64,000 nucleotides of DNA. Origin: Linum tenue (lineage: Eukaryota > Streptophyta > Magnoliopsida > Malpighiales > Linaceae). Both the position numbers and the translations under genes were made by a program. Positions 11,696 through 23,570 of the stretch are shown piece by piece (position 1 is the stretch's first letter; each line of letters begins with the position of its first letter). The stretch is from NCBI GenBank assembly GCA_946122785.1, contig CAMGYJ010000008.1, positions 55,934,963-55,998,962 of the forward strand, written 5' to 3'. The notes under the pieces are model-generated. The model saw only the letters and a list, made by a program, of their open reading frames with translations, was not told the origin of the DNA and did no database searches.

Positions 11696-12804
11696 AAATT
11701 TCTCAATCTTCTCAAACTTCTGAGAGCTTGACTCGCAAAGGTGGTGACTAGATCTTCAAGTTTAGAAAACTTTTCGACTTGTTGTTGTTGTTGGAACCAT
11801 TGATCAACTTGTGCTTGGAATGGTTGTTGGAAGTTCGAGTTTTGGAATTGAGGCCTTTGATGGATGAAAGTTGGCCGAGGTTGATAGTTTCCCGTTGGAC
11901 CTTGGAAATTGGGAGGTCTTGGATTGGTAGGGGAACACCAAGCAAAGTTTAGATGATTGCGCCACCAGGGGTTGTAGTTGTTGCTAAAAGGGTTGTTCCC
12001 TCTAGTATTGGCAACGAAAGTCATTTGCTCCTCGGGGGTACTTGTTTCCTTTATTGCTTGGCAATCCGTAATTTCATGATTAGTGCTTGAACACCAATCA
12101 CAGGACATCACCGCTCTCTTCTCTTGCTTCTTGTCCTCAATGATCACCTCGATCAACTTGCCAAGCTTTGCTTCAAGTGGAGCACTTGCTCCCACACTTC
12201 GCACTCCTCTTTCGGTGCTTCTCTTCCCACTCCTTGTCAAGCCCCAATCATATCCTTTGAGAGCCATATCTTCGAGCAACTCGGTCAATTGAGGTGGGGT
12301 CATGTTCATCAACTTACCTTGGCAAAGAGAGTCAATGAGAATCTTGTCATCTTGAACGAGACCTCCATAGAAAGTCTCTATCCGAAATTGCTCATCGAAT
12401 CCATGGTGAGCGCATTGGAGGAAGTAGTCGGAGAATCTTTCCCATGCATCCCTCAACGTCTCATCTTCCTCTTGCTCAAAGTGAGTGATCTTCTTCCTCC
12501 ACTCGGCCGTCTTGGAAGGAGGACAATATCGGGTCATGAACTTGTTGATTAAATCATTCCAAGACGTGATGGATAGATTCAATCGGTTTTTGAGCAATCG
12601 GAGCGCCTTCCCCACAAGAGAGTAGGGGAATAGCCTCAATTGCAATGCCTCGTCGAGGATGCCATGTATCTTCAAGATTCTCGCAAGATCAAGAAACCTT
12701 TGAACATGCTCCTGCGGTGATTCATTGGCAAGCCTGTGAAATAAGGCGTTGTTTTGAATCATCGCGATGAGAGCGGGCTTGATTTCAAAGTTGTTTGCGG
12801 CCAC
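11560..12804 (-). CDS. gag: Athila-type gag (capsid and nucleocapsid), longest intact piece
   Basis: The 414-residue frame has the Athila/Tat capsid pattern: NNFEIKPALIAMIQNN near the start, then RLRLFPYSLVGKALR-like and ITSWNDLINKFMTRYCPPSK segments, then THFEQEEDETLRDAWERF and the TFYGGL motif. A CCHC zinc knuckle (CDWCSSTNHEITDC) lies past the middle, followed by an N/Q/P-rich tail. The role in a functional element is packaging of element RNA in virus-like particles. The true start probably lies a little upstream (to about 12980), where the frame is broken. The frame shifts near 11690. Closely similar relatives lie at 34688-36470 and 23696-25860. Confidence 0.75.
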   Translation of the reverse strand: MAANNFEIKPALIAMIQNNALFHRLANESPQEHVQRFLDLARILKIHGILDEALQLRLFPYSLVGKALRLLKNRLNLSITSWNDLINKFMTRYCPPSKTAEWRKKITHFEQEEDETLRDAWERFSDYFLQCAHHGFDEQFRIETFYGGLVQDDKILIDSLCQGKLMNMTPPQLTELLEDMALKGYDWGLTRSGKRSTERGVRSVGASAPLEAKLGKLIEVIIEDKKQEKRAVMSCDWCSSTNHEITDCQAIKETSTPEEQMTFVANTRGNNPFSNNYNPWWRNHLNFAWCSPTNPRPPNFQGPTGNYQPRPTFIHQRPQFQNSNFQQPFQAQVDQWFQQQQQVEKFSKLEDLVTTFASQALRSLRRLRNLWMWQPPITSVEAGLQSHQASLQNLEVQREPYPLKPLQTPRFMPR

Positions 12805-13239
12805 GGGTGGATGTAGGGTGAGAGATTAATATCCGCCGCCCGTGGAGCCATGTAATAACCCATATTCCTTGGTTCTTCCTTGGCTCGCGCTTACTCATTT
12901 TGGTTTTGGACCAGATTAGCAACTCGATGTTGATTCCCCGCAATCTCAACTTCAAATTGTACTTTGATTCCTCCAAATCCGGGACAAAATTGTTGTCCCC
13001 TCTCTTAAATTCTCCTTCCCGCTTCCGCTAAATCCCTCTCATGAGCCAAAGGTCGGAGAGTCCTGTTGATGTTCTTGTCTAGTGGTGTTAAAGTCTTCGG
13101 ATTGCTCCACGTCATATACCTCCCTACACACACTTAAAAGAACACAAACAAGTCTAGCACAAGCAAAAACCACACTTAGCAAAACTGAAAATAAAATCTA
13201 GATTAACACCAAACAATCTTTTCATGATAACGGACCGAA

Positions 13240-13262
13240 GTTCCCCACCAACGGTGCAAAAA
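13240..13262 (-). other. Degenerate primer-binding site of the Athila-like element
   Basis: On the minus strand TTTGCACCGTTGGTGGGGA lies beside the 5' LTR end at 13265. It matches the Athila/Tat TGGCGCCGTTGCCGGGGA consensus with several changes. Bases 12980-13240 to its left are untranslated leader. Confidence 0.6.
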
Positions 13263-13264
13263 AT

Positions 13265-14540
13265 TGACTCGCTCCGAATATCACAATAAAATCCCACCTA
13301 AGGCCCTAGTATAAACCTTATAGGGGTGCAATATAGGGAAAGTATGTTTAAATATCAACCGAGGCCAGACCATGTATCCCTACTTCAATTATTTGAAACA
13401 TTATCTAGCGGAATGTTGTTTGTTAAAATCTCTACAATCTACTATTTAAAAGCAAGACTTGAAAAGTAAAAGGGTGGAAAAATGTGGGTGAGAAGCTTCA
13501 CTCGGAGTTGCTTCCCCCTAACTAACTACCATGAACCGTGGGATCGAATGAACCGGTGTGTGACAAGGCAATTGTGACTCGTAGGAGGTGCAACAATGAT
13601 TAGAAACCATCCTCTCAATTGTTAGGACAAGGAAAACATTATAGGCTACAATTGTATCCCTCTTGGCCCAAGCAATTGAGGGTTGACTTACCATCTCCCT
13701 CATACCAAGGTTTGGACGACATAATCACAATTAACCTAGGTGTCTAATTCAAGTTAGAGGTTTGCCCTTCATTAACCTAGTTAGGAGGCATGGAATGCCT
13801 AAGAAAACCCATCTCAATTTGAGCCTCTTAAGATAAGGGGTCTTCTCTCTAAGCTAGGTTAGAATAGCACAATAGATTGCCAAGCACACACAATGCACAT
13901 CCCATGAAAAATACATTAATTCTTAAATTAAACACCGCCATCACACAATCATTCAATCCACACAATCAGTTACATGCTAAAAGTTAGGGTTCTAACACCC
14001 AAGAGAAAAGGGAAACTACTCCATGCTAGACAAAGGAAGAACACAAAGGAAGAAGAAAGAAACCATCATTGTTATGCCTCCAACTCTCCTTGTGCTTGTA
14101 GAGATCCTCTCTTGAAGAGGAACTGCTAAAATCTTCACTTGGAGCAAACCCTAGCCTCTTCTCCCTCTTGGGTCGTGCTTTCTCTCTCTAGGGTTTCGAG
14201 AAGATGTAGAAGGTTTCTCTCCCTTTTGGGCTCCCCCTTCTTTTTCCTTTCAGATCTCAATTTATACACAGATCGCTCCCAGTTAACGGTCCCAGTTCAC
14301 GGTCGTGATCATCAGGCCGGGACCACGAACACAGTCTTACGATCGTGAACTGCCTCGGCGTCAGTAACCTCTGAAACTCCTCTGGGCGCTCTTTCAGTTC
14401 ATGGTTTGTGGTACACTTGTTAGAATCTGAAACACATTGAAACACAAGATGCCTAGTATAAAACCACCCTTTTAGAAGCTCAAATGCCACAAACGCGAAA
14501 GAGACACGGGGATAAAAGGTGTACAATTAGGCCCGAATCA
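13265..14540 (-). repeat. 5' LTR of the Athila-like element (1276 bp)
   Basis: On the plus strand the LTR runs from TGACTCGCTCC to CCCGAATCA. It aligns with 3777-5680, with the solo LTR at 55673-56933, and in reverse orientation with 22212-23542. On the minus strand the start TGATTCGGGCCTAATTGTAC matches the other copies. Repeated GTTCACGG/CGTGAAC words lie at 14280-14400, close to the LTR start. Confidence 0.75.
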
Positions 14541-14545
14541 ATTCC

Positions 14546-14710
14546 CCTATGAAAACCTTCAAATCAAGAATACCTATGCCAAATGCATGTTTTGCAAATA
14601 GGAATGAAAATGGGCATAAATAACTCGATATGTGGCCTAGACACGGAGATTTAGCATGCAAATATCTTGAGAATAGAGGCTAGATAACGCCTATTTTAGT
14701 TGGTATCACA
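14546..14710 (-). repeat. 5' LTR of the Tat-like element, distal part (LTR start)
   Basis: This is the continuation of the LTR broken at 3776. On the minus strand the element begins TGTGATACC at 14710. The base next to it belongs to a different retrotransposon's RNase H coding sequence, so 14710 is a real insertion boundary. The five bases 14541-14545 (ATTCC) pair with 3772-3776 (GTTCC) as the target duplication of the element inserted between them. Confidence 0.6.
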
Positions 14711-16545
14711 AAGTCTTGGAATCGTAGCATATATGTTAAAATTACTTGCCTTTCTGTTGCCCAAACACCCCTGCCACTACATAGTCACTTGCATCACACA
14801 TCAATGCAAATGGGAAGTTCCAGTCCTGTGATACCATAATTGGGGCATTTGTGAGCATTGCTTTCAAGATGTCAAATTTCGTGGAGGATTCCTTTGTGAT
14901 GACAAATGGTGCATCCTTCTCGGGAAGTTTTGTTAATGGCAATGCAATCTTTGAGAAGTTTTCAAAGAATTGTCTATAGAACCCTGCATGCCCAAGGAAG
15001 CCTCGAATCCCCTTGACGAAAGTTGGAGGTGGAAGTCTGCTGATGGTATCAAAATTTGCCTTGTCGACTTCAATACTTCTCTTTGATATCTTGTTACCAA
15101 AGATGATTCCTTATCGAACCATAAAATGAGACTTCTCCCAGCTAAGAGCCGAGTTTGTTTCTTCACACCTTGTTAAAACCTTCTCAAGGTTGCCAAGGCA
15201 TTGGGAATAAGAGTCCCTAAAAATTGAGAAGTCATCCATGAAGACTTCCATGATCTCCCCCACCAGTTTTTCAAAAATCACCACCATGTAACTCTAGAAT
15301 GTTATCGGGCCATTGCACAGTTCAAATGGAATGCGCCGATATGCAAAGGTGCCGAAAGGACATTTGAAGGTTGGGTTTGACTTATCTTCTGGGAAATAGG
15401 GATTTGAAAGTAACCTGACATTCCATCCACGAAACCATAGAAGGCGTACCCTGCTAGCCTTTCAAGAATCTTATTGATAAAAGATAAAGGGAAGTGGCCC
15501 TTTCTAGTGGCATCATTCAACTTTCGGTAAACAATGCACAGCCGCCATTCTTTCATGGTTCTATTTGGATTAAACCCATTCTTCTCGTTTTCCACAACTG
15601 TCATACATCCCATCTTGGGTACCAATTGCGTATGGCTTACCCACTGACTATCTGAGATCGGATAAATGATCCCAACATCTAGCAACTTGATCACTTATGC
15701 TTTCACCACTTCCTCCAGGTTAGAGTTCATCCGACATTGAGGTTGTTGGACCGGTTTGAAATTATCCTCCAAGAGGATATTGTGAGAGTAGAAAGAAGGG
15801 TTGATTCCCCGAATGTTAGTGATCTTCCATGCGATTGCCTTCTCATGTTTCTCCAAGAGATCCACTAACCTTGCATTATGTTCTGGAGTGATATCAGAGC
15901 TAATGATGACATGAAGTTTGCATCATTCTCTCAAGAAATCATACTCAAGGTGGATAGGGAGTAACTTTAAATCCAACTCCGAGGGACCTTCCAAATAAGT
16001 GGGAATATTGTTAGATGGAGGTAATGTCTCAACCCTTGGTTCTTGTGCCGATTCTTGAACCTCTTCCATGCTTGACAGATCATCCTCCAGCTGGAGATCT
16101 TCCAAGCCATGTGTACCTAACACAAAACATTTCTCAAAGTAATCGTTAGAACTAGCACCCGAGTGGGCGAGTTCCACAACATAATCCGATACCACATCGC
16201 AATAATCAACATCATCATGCGCATTGGAGTGTTTCATACTATCCATAATAGAGAACGTAATATATTCATCCCCCGCGCTCCATATCAACTTTCCTCCATG
16301 CACATATATAAAGGTATTGGCAATGGCCAAAAACGGTATATCCAAAATAAGGGAACATGAACATCTTCGTTGATGTCAAGGATGAAAAAATCAACTAGAT
16401 AAATGAGCGTCCCAACCTTAATAAGTAAATCCTAGACTATCCCCTTAGGGTGCATGATAGATCTATCATTTAGCTGTAACTTCTTGAATAGTATATACAA
16501 CATCATAATGATGCTAGCCCTAGATATGCCAATGACTTCCCTTCG
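14711..16545 (-). pseudogene. Athila pol relic: protease, reverse transcriptase and RNase H start
   Basis: Minus-strand pieces appear in the expected order: a protease tail (16345-15923, MDIPFLAIANTFIYVHGGKL), RT (15694-15302, with LLDVGIIYPISDSQWVS and CIVYRKLNDATRKGHFPL) and RNase H (14942-14740, ALMCDASDYVVAGVFGQQ). The last recognisable residues before 14711 are CYDSKTL, matching the YYASKTL found at this point in the family. There the Tat-like LTR begins. Several stops and frameshifts make it non-functional; the integrase part lies, if anywhere, beyond the left edge. Confidence 0.7.
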
Positions 16546-17448
16546 TAGATGCCACCAATAAAAAAGGAATAGTGAAACTGCGTGGATCTTTCTGCTTCAC
16601 GGGAAGCCGACTTTGCAAGATGGCCGACCATTCTTCATCGAGAGCCACTTGACCAGCTCCTCTACTCCCTTCTCCACTGGAGGAGTTAGCCTCAACTGCT
16701 CGATGGTGACCGATTGTTTAACTTATTTTGGCTTATCGGTTTTCTTTCTTTAAAAATGCTCACCAAAACCATGGTGTGGGCCTTGGACAAAGAGATTGGA
16801 GTAGCACTTCCAAGCATATCTTAAGGTCTCGTCATCCTTTCGAGCAAAGTGGGTGATCTTCTTCTGATACTCTGCCTTCTTGGAAAGAAGGAAATACCAA
16901 TTCGTGAACTTGGTCAACAAGTCATCCCAATATGTTATTTAGAGCAGGGGCCTATTGTTCAACCAACTTTGTGCCTTGCCACTTAGGGAGTATTGAAAGA
17001 GTCTCAACCTAATAGCACCTTGTGGCACTTCGTTAATTGTAAAACCATCCGTGAACTCAAAGAATTGATTGTTATGATCCCTTAGTGACTCGTATTCAAG
17101 ACCATGGTATTGGATGTTGCTTAGTATCATGGTGATGAGACCGGTCTTGATCTCGAAGTTATTAGCTACCACACGTAGGTATAGGATGTTTAATTGGATG
17201 TCTGCCACCGGTGGAGTCTTATAATACCCCATAGTCCTTCCTACATCCCCATCTTGTGCAGCTTCATTCACCATCTCAAGATCTTTGACTTCAACCACTT
17301 TTTCAAAATCAACTTCCTCCTCAACTTCTACTTCGGGTTCAATGTGAGGTTGGCCCCAAACCACAAGCCTTTTTCTTGCTTCCCTTAAATCCCTCTCTTG
17401 AGCATATGTTGATTGATCCATGCAACCCCAAAAGCTACCTCCTTGCAT
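16546..17448 (-). pseudogene. Athila-type gag relic
   Basis: The frame from 17448 contains AQERDLREARKRLVVWGQ, RTMGYYKTPPVADIQLN, NNFEIKTGLITMI and LRLFQYSLSGKAQSWLNNRP, the N-terminal and capsid signatures of Athila gag. A stop at 16939 is followed by more gag codons in the same neighbourhood (KKITHFARKDDETLRYAWK). It is most similar within the window to the plus-strand copy at 23696-25860. The element's own LTR is missing; recognisable sequence ends near 17455. Confidence 0.65.
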
Positions 17449-17455
17449 TAATATA

Positions 17456-18345
17456 AGCCAAAGTAATCGAGCAACACAAGAAACATTCCAACTACATAAG
17501 TCCTTCCGTCCTAGACAATCAATAATTTATTTATTTTTAGTCCTCCAATATGTCCAAATATAAATCTATTTGAGCAACAAAATGAAATTTTAGCTTGCTT
17601 AACATCTACTCATGCTAAAAATATTGCATAATGGACATCCACATTACACGTGCTTACATGTAAATAATGAAAATCAAAGAAAGTTATCACTATTATTATA
17701 TAGATAAAGCCAAGACACAACCTTCAATTTGGCCTATTTTTGCTTGTCTAGTTAGTCCTTTTTCCTTTTGGTTAGCATTAATCTCTAACTAACAGCATCA
17801 ACTCTCCTCTTTTCAAGTCACTCCAAAGCATACCAACATTCCAACAACCATTCAAAAAAACTTGTCTATTTTAAAGTCGACACCGTAGTTAGTGCAATAC
17901 AATATCATTTTTAAGGCATGGGGATTGTGAATGATGTTAGAAATTACTTTTAGTCCTTCAAGGTGGGATGTCTTGAATTAAATAGATGCGAGCTAATTCA
18001 ATATCATTCCCAATATTTTGGAGCATGAAAAAAAATAATGGAACTAGAAAGAAACAAAATATTAAGACTAAACTATAACATGAACCTCTCATTTTATTCA
18101 ATAGGTAACAAACAACACTAGATAATGTTGAATGGTATTTTTCTACTAGCACAACATGGTTTCCAAAAACAGAATGTTTCAAAATCCTCCACAATACAAT
18201 GTAAGCACTAAGGAAACATTAATCCCAACACTAAGCATAATTGAAATAAAAAGAGAAACATGTCAGTAAAAGAATGACAAAAAGAGGTTTGACCTTTGTA
18301 ACTTCTTTTCACCCCCACCCTTGGTGTTTCTTTTTGTTTTTTGTT
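17456..18345. other. AT-rich intergenic region downstream of the UDP-glucose dehydrogenase gene
   Basis: No gene or repeat family is recognised. The right part (about 18200-18345) should hold the 3' UTR of the neighbouring minus-strand gene; I see no canonical AATAAA close to the stop. Confidence 0.5.
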
Positions 18346-19788
18346 CTAAGCCACTGCAGGCATATCCTTTAGCCAAGCATCCAAAGGCTTCCCAATAGCA
18401 TAAACAATGAACCCAATCTTCCTCAGCTTCTCAGCATCCACGACATTCCTTCCATCAAACACGAACGCAGGCTTCTCCATCCCATCAAAGATCCTCTTGT
18501 AATCAAGCAACTTAAACTCGTCCCACTCAGTCAAAATACAAATCCCATGAGCTCCTTTTGTGGCCTCATAAGCATCCCAAACACAAGCAACCTGTTTCAC
18601 TGAGGTTGGGCTCATTGGCTGGAGATGAACTGGATGATCCCAATCAAACTTCTTCAATGCCAGATCCCTCGTAATCTGCTCCTCCTGAACTTGAGGATCA
18701 TAAATGCTGATCTTTGCCTTGTCACCGATCAACCCTTTGCAAACATCAATTGCTGGTGTCTCTCTTGTATCTCCAGTATCCTTCTTAAATGCAAATCCTA
18801 AAATTGCAACCTTTTTCCCAGACACAGTATTGAACATCGACGAAACGATCCTGTTCACGAATCTCGTCTTTTGGTAGTCATTGATCTTGATAACCTGTTT
18901 CCAGTAGTTTGCGACCTCAGCAAGTCCGTGGCACTCGCAAATGTACACCAAGTTTAGGATATCTTTTTGGAAACATGACCCACCAAACCCGACACTCGCA
19001 TTCAAGAACTTGGGACCTATTCTCGTATCTTTCCCAATAGCCTGTGACACTTGCGTGACATCAGCACCAGTTGCTTCACACAGTGCTGACATAGCATTGA
19101 CCGATGATATCCTTTGTGCTAAGAAGGCATTTGCAGCAAGCTTTGATAGCTCAGCAGACCACAGATTTGTGCAGATGATTTTGTCAATCGGAACCCACTG
19201 AGCATACACATCTCTCAGTGCTGCAATCGCCTTCTGTCCACCCGAAGTCTCCCGACCACCAATGAGAACACGATCAGGATTGAAGAGATCTTTTATTGCG
19301 GTACCCTCAGCCAGGAATTCAGGGTTGGAGAGGATTTGGAAGTTTATTCCTTTGTTGTTGTGGGTTAGAATCCTCTCGATTGCTTCCGCTGTTTTCACGG
19401 GGACTGTGGATTTCTCCACCACGATCTTGTCTGATTTGGATACATCAGCGATCATGCGAGCAGCGCTCTCCCAATACGTGAGATCAGCAGCTTTTCCGGC
19501 ACCAAGGCCCTGTGTTTTTGTCGGGGTGTTGACTGAGACAAAGACGATGTCGGCCTCGGCGACATGTTTCTCTACATCGGTGCTGAAGAAGAGGTTTTTC
19601 CCCTTACATTGTTTGACCACATCATCAAGGCCTGGCTCGTAAATTGGAAGTTGGTCGCTGTTCCAAGCAGTGATTCTAGGAGTGGATATGTCGACGACCA
19701 CAACTTGGACTTTGGGGCATTTTAGTGCGATCACGGCCATTGTTGGACCGCCAACGTAACCTGCTCCTATGCAGCAAATCTTCACCAT
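18346..19788 (-). CDS. UGD: UDP-glucose 6-dehydrogenase
   Basis: The 480-residue product oxidises UDP-glucose to UDP-glucuronate with two NAD+, in the cytosol, feeding synthesis of pectin and hemicellulose precursors. Full length equals the usual plant enzyme. Near the N-terminus the Rossmann NAD-binding loop reads [26 protein letters not shown] and [13 protein letters not shown] follow. The central helix-forming segment has [19 protein letters not shown]. The catalytic cysteine is in [11 protein letters not shown]. The C-terminal UDP-binding domain has [16 protein letters not shown] and FDGRNVV. The coding sequence is one exon, usual for plant UGD genes; the start is the conserved [15 protein letters not shown] 529-nt intron interrupts the 5' UTR. 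Confidence 0.96.
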   Translation of the reverse strand: MVKICCIGAGYVGGPTMAVIALKCPKVQVVVVDISTPRITAWNSDQLPIYEPGLDDVVKQCKGKNLFFSTDVEKHVAEADIVFVSVNTPTKTQGLGAGKAADLTYWESAARMIADVSKSDKIVVEKSTVPVKTAEAIERILTHNNKGINFQILSNPEFLAEGTAIKDLFNPDRVLIGGRETSGGQKAIAALRDVYAQWVPIDKIICTNLWSAELSKLAANAFLAQRISSVNAMSALCEATGADVTQVSQAIGKDTRIGPKFLNASVGFGGSCFQKDILNLVYICECHGLAEVANYWKQVIKINDYQKTRFVNRIVSSMFNTVSGKKVAILGFAFKKDTGDTRETPAIDVCKGLIGDKAKISIYDPQVQEEQITRDLALKKFDWDHPVHLQPMSPTSVKQVACVWDAYEATKGAHGICILTEWDEFKLLDYKRIFDGMEKPAFVFDGRNVVDAEKLRKIGFIVYAIGKPLDAWLKDMPAVA

Positions 19789-19813
19789 TGTTTATAAATT
19801 ATAGGAAAGTTTC

Positions 19814-20342
19814 CTGAAACCAGAATAAATATATCAAAATGCTTTGTTAATCTAAAAACCTGTTATTGATATGATTATATCACTACATAACAACCACTTG
19901 ATAATGCAAAAGCCCGAAATTCTCAAATCATAAGAGAACTAATTCAATTTTCACAGAGCTAATTGAAAGCATAAGAAGACTTAATAACTGAAATCACCAT
20001 AGAAAACAAATCTCGATTTGAAAGGACTACAATTTTTGAGGCATCTGACAAAAATTTGAAGAGAAAACAAAATAATCATAGTAAATAGATCTATAATAAT
20101 TACTAAATGAACGCAACCCATCAAACACAGATCTGGAAATTCACAACACCACAAATTTACTCCTTTCTCCAAGATCATACTGAAAACAAACGACCACTGT
20201 AAAACTAAACCAAAACTACATCGCAAAATCACTGAACGAAACTATGAATCTGCGAGAAATGACATATTTTTTTCCGAAAAACAATATATGGAAAAGGGGC
20301 ATATTGGATTAATGGAATAAAGAGTAAAGGAAGAAAATTTAC
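19814..20342 (-). other. 5' UTR intron of the UDP-glucose dehydrogenase gene
   Basis: On the minus strand the donor CGAG|GTAAAT lies at 20342 and the acceptor TTTCAG|GAAAC at 19814, with a pyrimidine-rich stretch before it. The second exon starts at 19813 and reaches the ATG after 25 bases. A leader intron directly before the start is common in plant UGD genes and often increases expression; that effect is inferred here. Confidence 0.65.
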
Positions 20343-20530
20343 CTCGTAAAGAGATTATTTGTGGACGAGAGAGAGATACATATAAAGGAGAATAGATGAA
20401 GAAGAGAGACGAGGAGCTGACAGTTTAGAAATGAGAGAAATGAGGGAAGGGAGAGGCTCTAAAGCCAAATGATGAGGATATTTGTTAGATTTTGCTTCTT
20501 CGCATTTGCAAATATATACCGCCAAAAATA
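20343..20530 (-). promoter_or_regulatory. Probable core promoter and first 5' UTR exon of UGD
   Basis: A TATATATTT box on the minus strand lies at about 20508-20517, placing transcription start near 20480. The following leader (20480-20343) is rich in CTCT, as plant leaders often are. The exact start is inferred from spacing only. Confidence 0.4.
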
Positions 20531-22211
20531 GAGAGAGGAAACAAAAAAATTGAGTCTCTCGCCGCTCTTAGCAGCACAAGGTTTTCTGAATTCCCTTCTT
20601 TTTTTTTTTGTCAATTTGATAAGTGAATTATAGAGATCTAACCAACAAGCGAGCAACAACTTTAAACAAGGATTTCCCCGAACATCAAGATTTATCAAAA
20701 AAGTCAATCAATCACGCTAATCACCAAACTAAAGCAAAGACAAACTTACAGAGCACTATCCCTCGCTCTCTTCTTCTTTTGATTTGCGAGAAAGTTAAGC
20801 GTCACGTGTCCGTCACTCTTCCCCTTACAAGAGATAAAGGCAGATTTGTTCTAGAATTGGCCTGAAGAGAGTCTTTCCCAGCTAGCTATATTGAATATTT
20901 ATAGTGTGAAAATATGAAAGGAATGAGTTCTCTTTGGGGGTCAATTATCATCAACACTTATTTTATTTCCAATGTCAAAATCTCTTGACATTCATGGTCA
21001 CAAAGACTTTTGGCAAGTTGATTATTAGGTTTTCTTGTTATTAACAATTTTCCATCATTAGTAAGAGGTAAAATAAGTAAGAACATTGTGGCAATGTGTA
21101 ATTCTTCATTTTGTTAATTTAGATACCATTTACTAGCAAAAATTAAAAAATTTACTACCAAATTGTTTTTGATAAATTACCAATTTTATATTTTGAATTT
21201 AATTAACCTTTACACCTTAAAAAGTCATTCTATTTGGGATTTTTTGCCAAATCTAGTTCATTTTAAAAAACCTCAAAATTGTGAACAAGGAGTTGGTCGA
21301 GTGGTATTAACACTGGTTTTAAACATGGAGTTCTTAGATTCAAATTTCTAAAGTAGCACTTAATTATAAAAAGCAAACCTAAATTACCCTTATAAAAAAA
21401 TACCTTAAAATTAAGGAAATTACTTTGTAATCTAATCCTTGTTATTCTTTGGATGTTGATTACCACCTTATTGCTCGATGTGTTTGTATTTTTTCATTGA
21501 CATAACTATAACATGAGTCGCATGCACGTTGCAAGGCATCAAGTTGTATCCTTGGACTTCACCGTATTATAGAATTGTGGCTAGTTCTGGGTGGCCAGAA
21601 TCGTGTCAGGAGGATCACCAAGTGGTTGTGCAATGAAAATTTATTTGTATATTGTTCGAATTAGAATGATGTCTTCCTATTCTTCTTCTTCCTCATTATA
21701 TGTTGAAAATGGAGGTTGATTTTTCTTACAGCTCGAAAAGGATGCCTCCTAGAGGAGACATGATCAAACTCTAGGATGTCAGCCAACATAGACTCTAACT
21801 CACCCTCATAAGTGTGCTCATCATCCTCGGGCCCCATCTCGCTCCTTATAGTGGAGTATTCTCCAGGCTGCCACTTATTCTCCTACTTTCTAGAAATGAG
21901 GAGCTTTACCTCGCAAAAAATAAACACCGCATAGTTAGCTTCATTCAAGATTGTACCTAACCACATTTTAGAAGTTGATCCTCAACCATGCAATTCACTT
22001 CGATAACATCAAAGCAAGAAAGAAACAAGAAGGAAAATAGTAAGTAGGAGGATCCTACTTAGTGAACCACATTTGAGCACGACCCCAATATTTACCCCTA
22101 TACATGAATTCAACAAACAGAAGATTGATTCAATTCATAAGATCAGTTCATACACATTCATAAGCATGAATTCAAGGTATGTAAATTATAACTTTTATTA
22201 TAAATTAATAT
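20531..22211. other. Intergenic region upstream of UGD
   Basis: It is AT-rich and holds no convincing gene. A tRNA-like SINE candidate lies at 21285-21350. A 72-codon stop-free stretch on the minus strand (about 21877-21663), containing EMGPEDDEHTYEGELESML, is not recognised and may be a retrotransposon gag fragment. Confidence 0.4.
21285..21350 (+). repeat. Candidate tRNA-derived SINE head
   Basis: GTTGGTCGAGTGGT resembles a pol III A box and AGATTCAAATTTC a B box, about 35 bases apart, as in plant SINEs. No clear 3' tail or target duplication was found. Confidence 0.3.
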
Positions 22212-23542
22212 TGATTCGAGATAGATTTACACACTTTTATACCCCTTGCCTTGCACCATTTGTCTTGGTTTGCTCCATCCTTGCAGCTATGTTACGCTAG
22301 TTTTGCTCTTGTGGTGTCATGTTTCAGACCTTATCAGGTAATTTTGGCACCGGGATCAAAAGTCAGACAAAAGAGGGTGAAAAGGGAACAAAGTGGACAA
22401 AAGTGCGAGGATCACGGTAGTGGAAAAGTAAACTGTGAATTTTGCACACTTTTAGGAACATTAGCGTGGCTCACGAGCGTTGTAGGTATCACGGTCTCCA
22501 AACCGCGAAGCCAGCAAGCAACCTGTGAAGTTTGTGAGTGAAGCGACACATTTTGCGCCGGGATCACGGTGTCACTACCGAATTCATGGGTGTTCTTAGA
22601 TCGTGATGAGAGAAATAGGGATCTATAGAAAAGGTGAATTTAAAAAAGGGAGTTCTAGAGAGGGAATGAAGGGTTCTTCTTCAAGCATAGAGGAAAGCTT
22701 CGAGCAAGGAAGGAAAGGAGGTGAAATTGACCTACTAAAGGAAATTGGTGGGAATATTTCTACTCAATGGATAAACTCAAGCATCTAGGAAGGGGGAGAA
22801 TCACATTGCTATGGGTTTTCCTCTATCTTGGTTGGTATTTCTCTTCTAGCTGTGGAGTAGTCCTCCTTGTCACTTGGATGATAGGAATTCTAGTTTAATA
22901 TGTTGTAAATTGTAGGTTATGAACTCTATTATGAATGTGTATTGTGATTTATATATGTGATTGAGGTATTTTCTTGAAATTGGGTGTTCTTTATCAAATC
23001 TTCCCATTTTTTGGGCAAATTGACGTAGGAAGAAGATCCCCTTAGGCAATTCGGGTAAATCCTCAATTACCATAGAGTGCCATGATTTAGAGTGATTAGT
23101 TACTTTGTGTTGTTCGGGGTTTAACTCGAGGTAGTAAAATTGATTGCCTTGTCTTTTACAGGTATAAGGTATGTCCCTCCACTTAGATCAATTGAGCGGG
23201 ATAGGATGCACTCGAATAGAGGGGCCTAGATACTTTAGCGCTCCTAATAGTATATGAACATTTACCTATCGCATTATAGTGTCACAATTGTATCTCAACA
23301 TGAACTACAGAGAATATTGTACGAGTGATCCTTTCTCATTTGAATACACCAACGTTTACTTTGCTTTCTTGTTTAGTTTCATTAGTTTTAACCACAATGT
23401 GATCACTAGATAACGTGTAAACGGCTGAAGTACGGATAGATAGTCCGCCCGGGTTGATATTGTAATACTTATCCTATCCTACTCTCGAATATAGGTTGCA
23501 CTTGGTCTATAGTTGGGATAGTGTTGTAGTGGTAGTGAGCCA
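22212..23542 (+). repeat. 5' LTR of a plus-strand Athila-like element
   Basis: The LTR starts TGATTCGAGATAGATTTACAC and ends in GTGAGCCA, both matching the reverse complement of the LTR at 13265-14540. The ends precede a primer-binding site. The 1331-bp length agrees with the other copies. The segment 22360-22620 contains CACGGT/ACCGTGAT-type words. Confidence 0.6.
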
Positions 23543-23550
23543 AGTTGTTT

Positions 23551-23570
23551 TTTGGCGTCATTGCCGAGGA
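23551..23570 (+). other. Primer-binding site of the plus-strand Athila-like element
   Basis: TTTGGCGTCATTGCCGAGGA follows the LTR end by eight bases and matches the Athila/Tat primer-binding consensus. Confidence 0.65.

Larger units (their letters stand above)
3777..14540 (-). mobile_element. Non-autonomous Athila-like LTR retrotransposon, 10.8 kb
   Basis: The element has a 5' LTR at 13265-14540, a primer-binding site at about 13240-13262, gag at 11560-12804, a damaged protease region, an extra Athila-type ORF at 7461-8578 and a 3' LTR at 3777-5680. Both LTRs begin TGACT on the plus strand. Flanking five-base sequences GTTCC and ATTCC differ at one position and are the likely target duplication. 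No reverse transcriptase, RNase H or integrase is readable between 5681 and 10800, so it could only have moved with enzymes supplied by another element. It sits inside the LTR of a Tat-like element. Confidence 0.7.

Noticed and set aside
18941..19642. Plus-strand frames opposite UDP-glucose dehydrogenase
   Set aside because: They are shadows of a highly conserved gene with no domain of their own.
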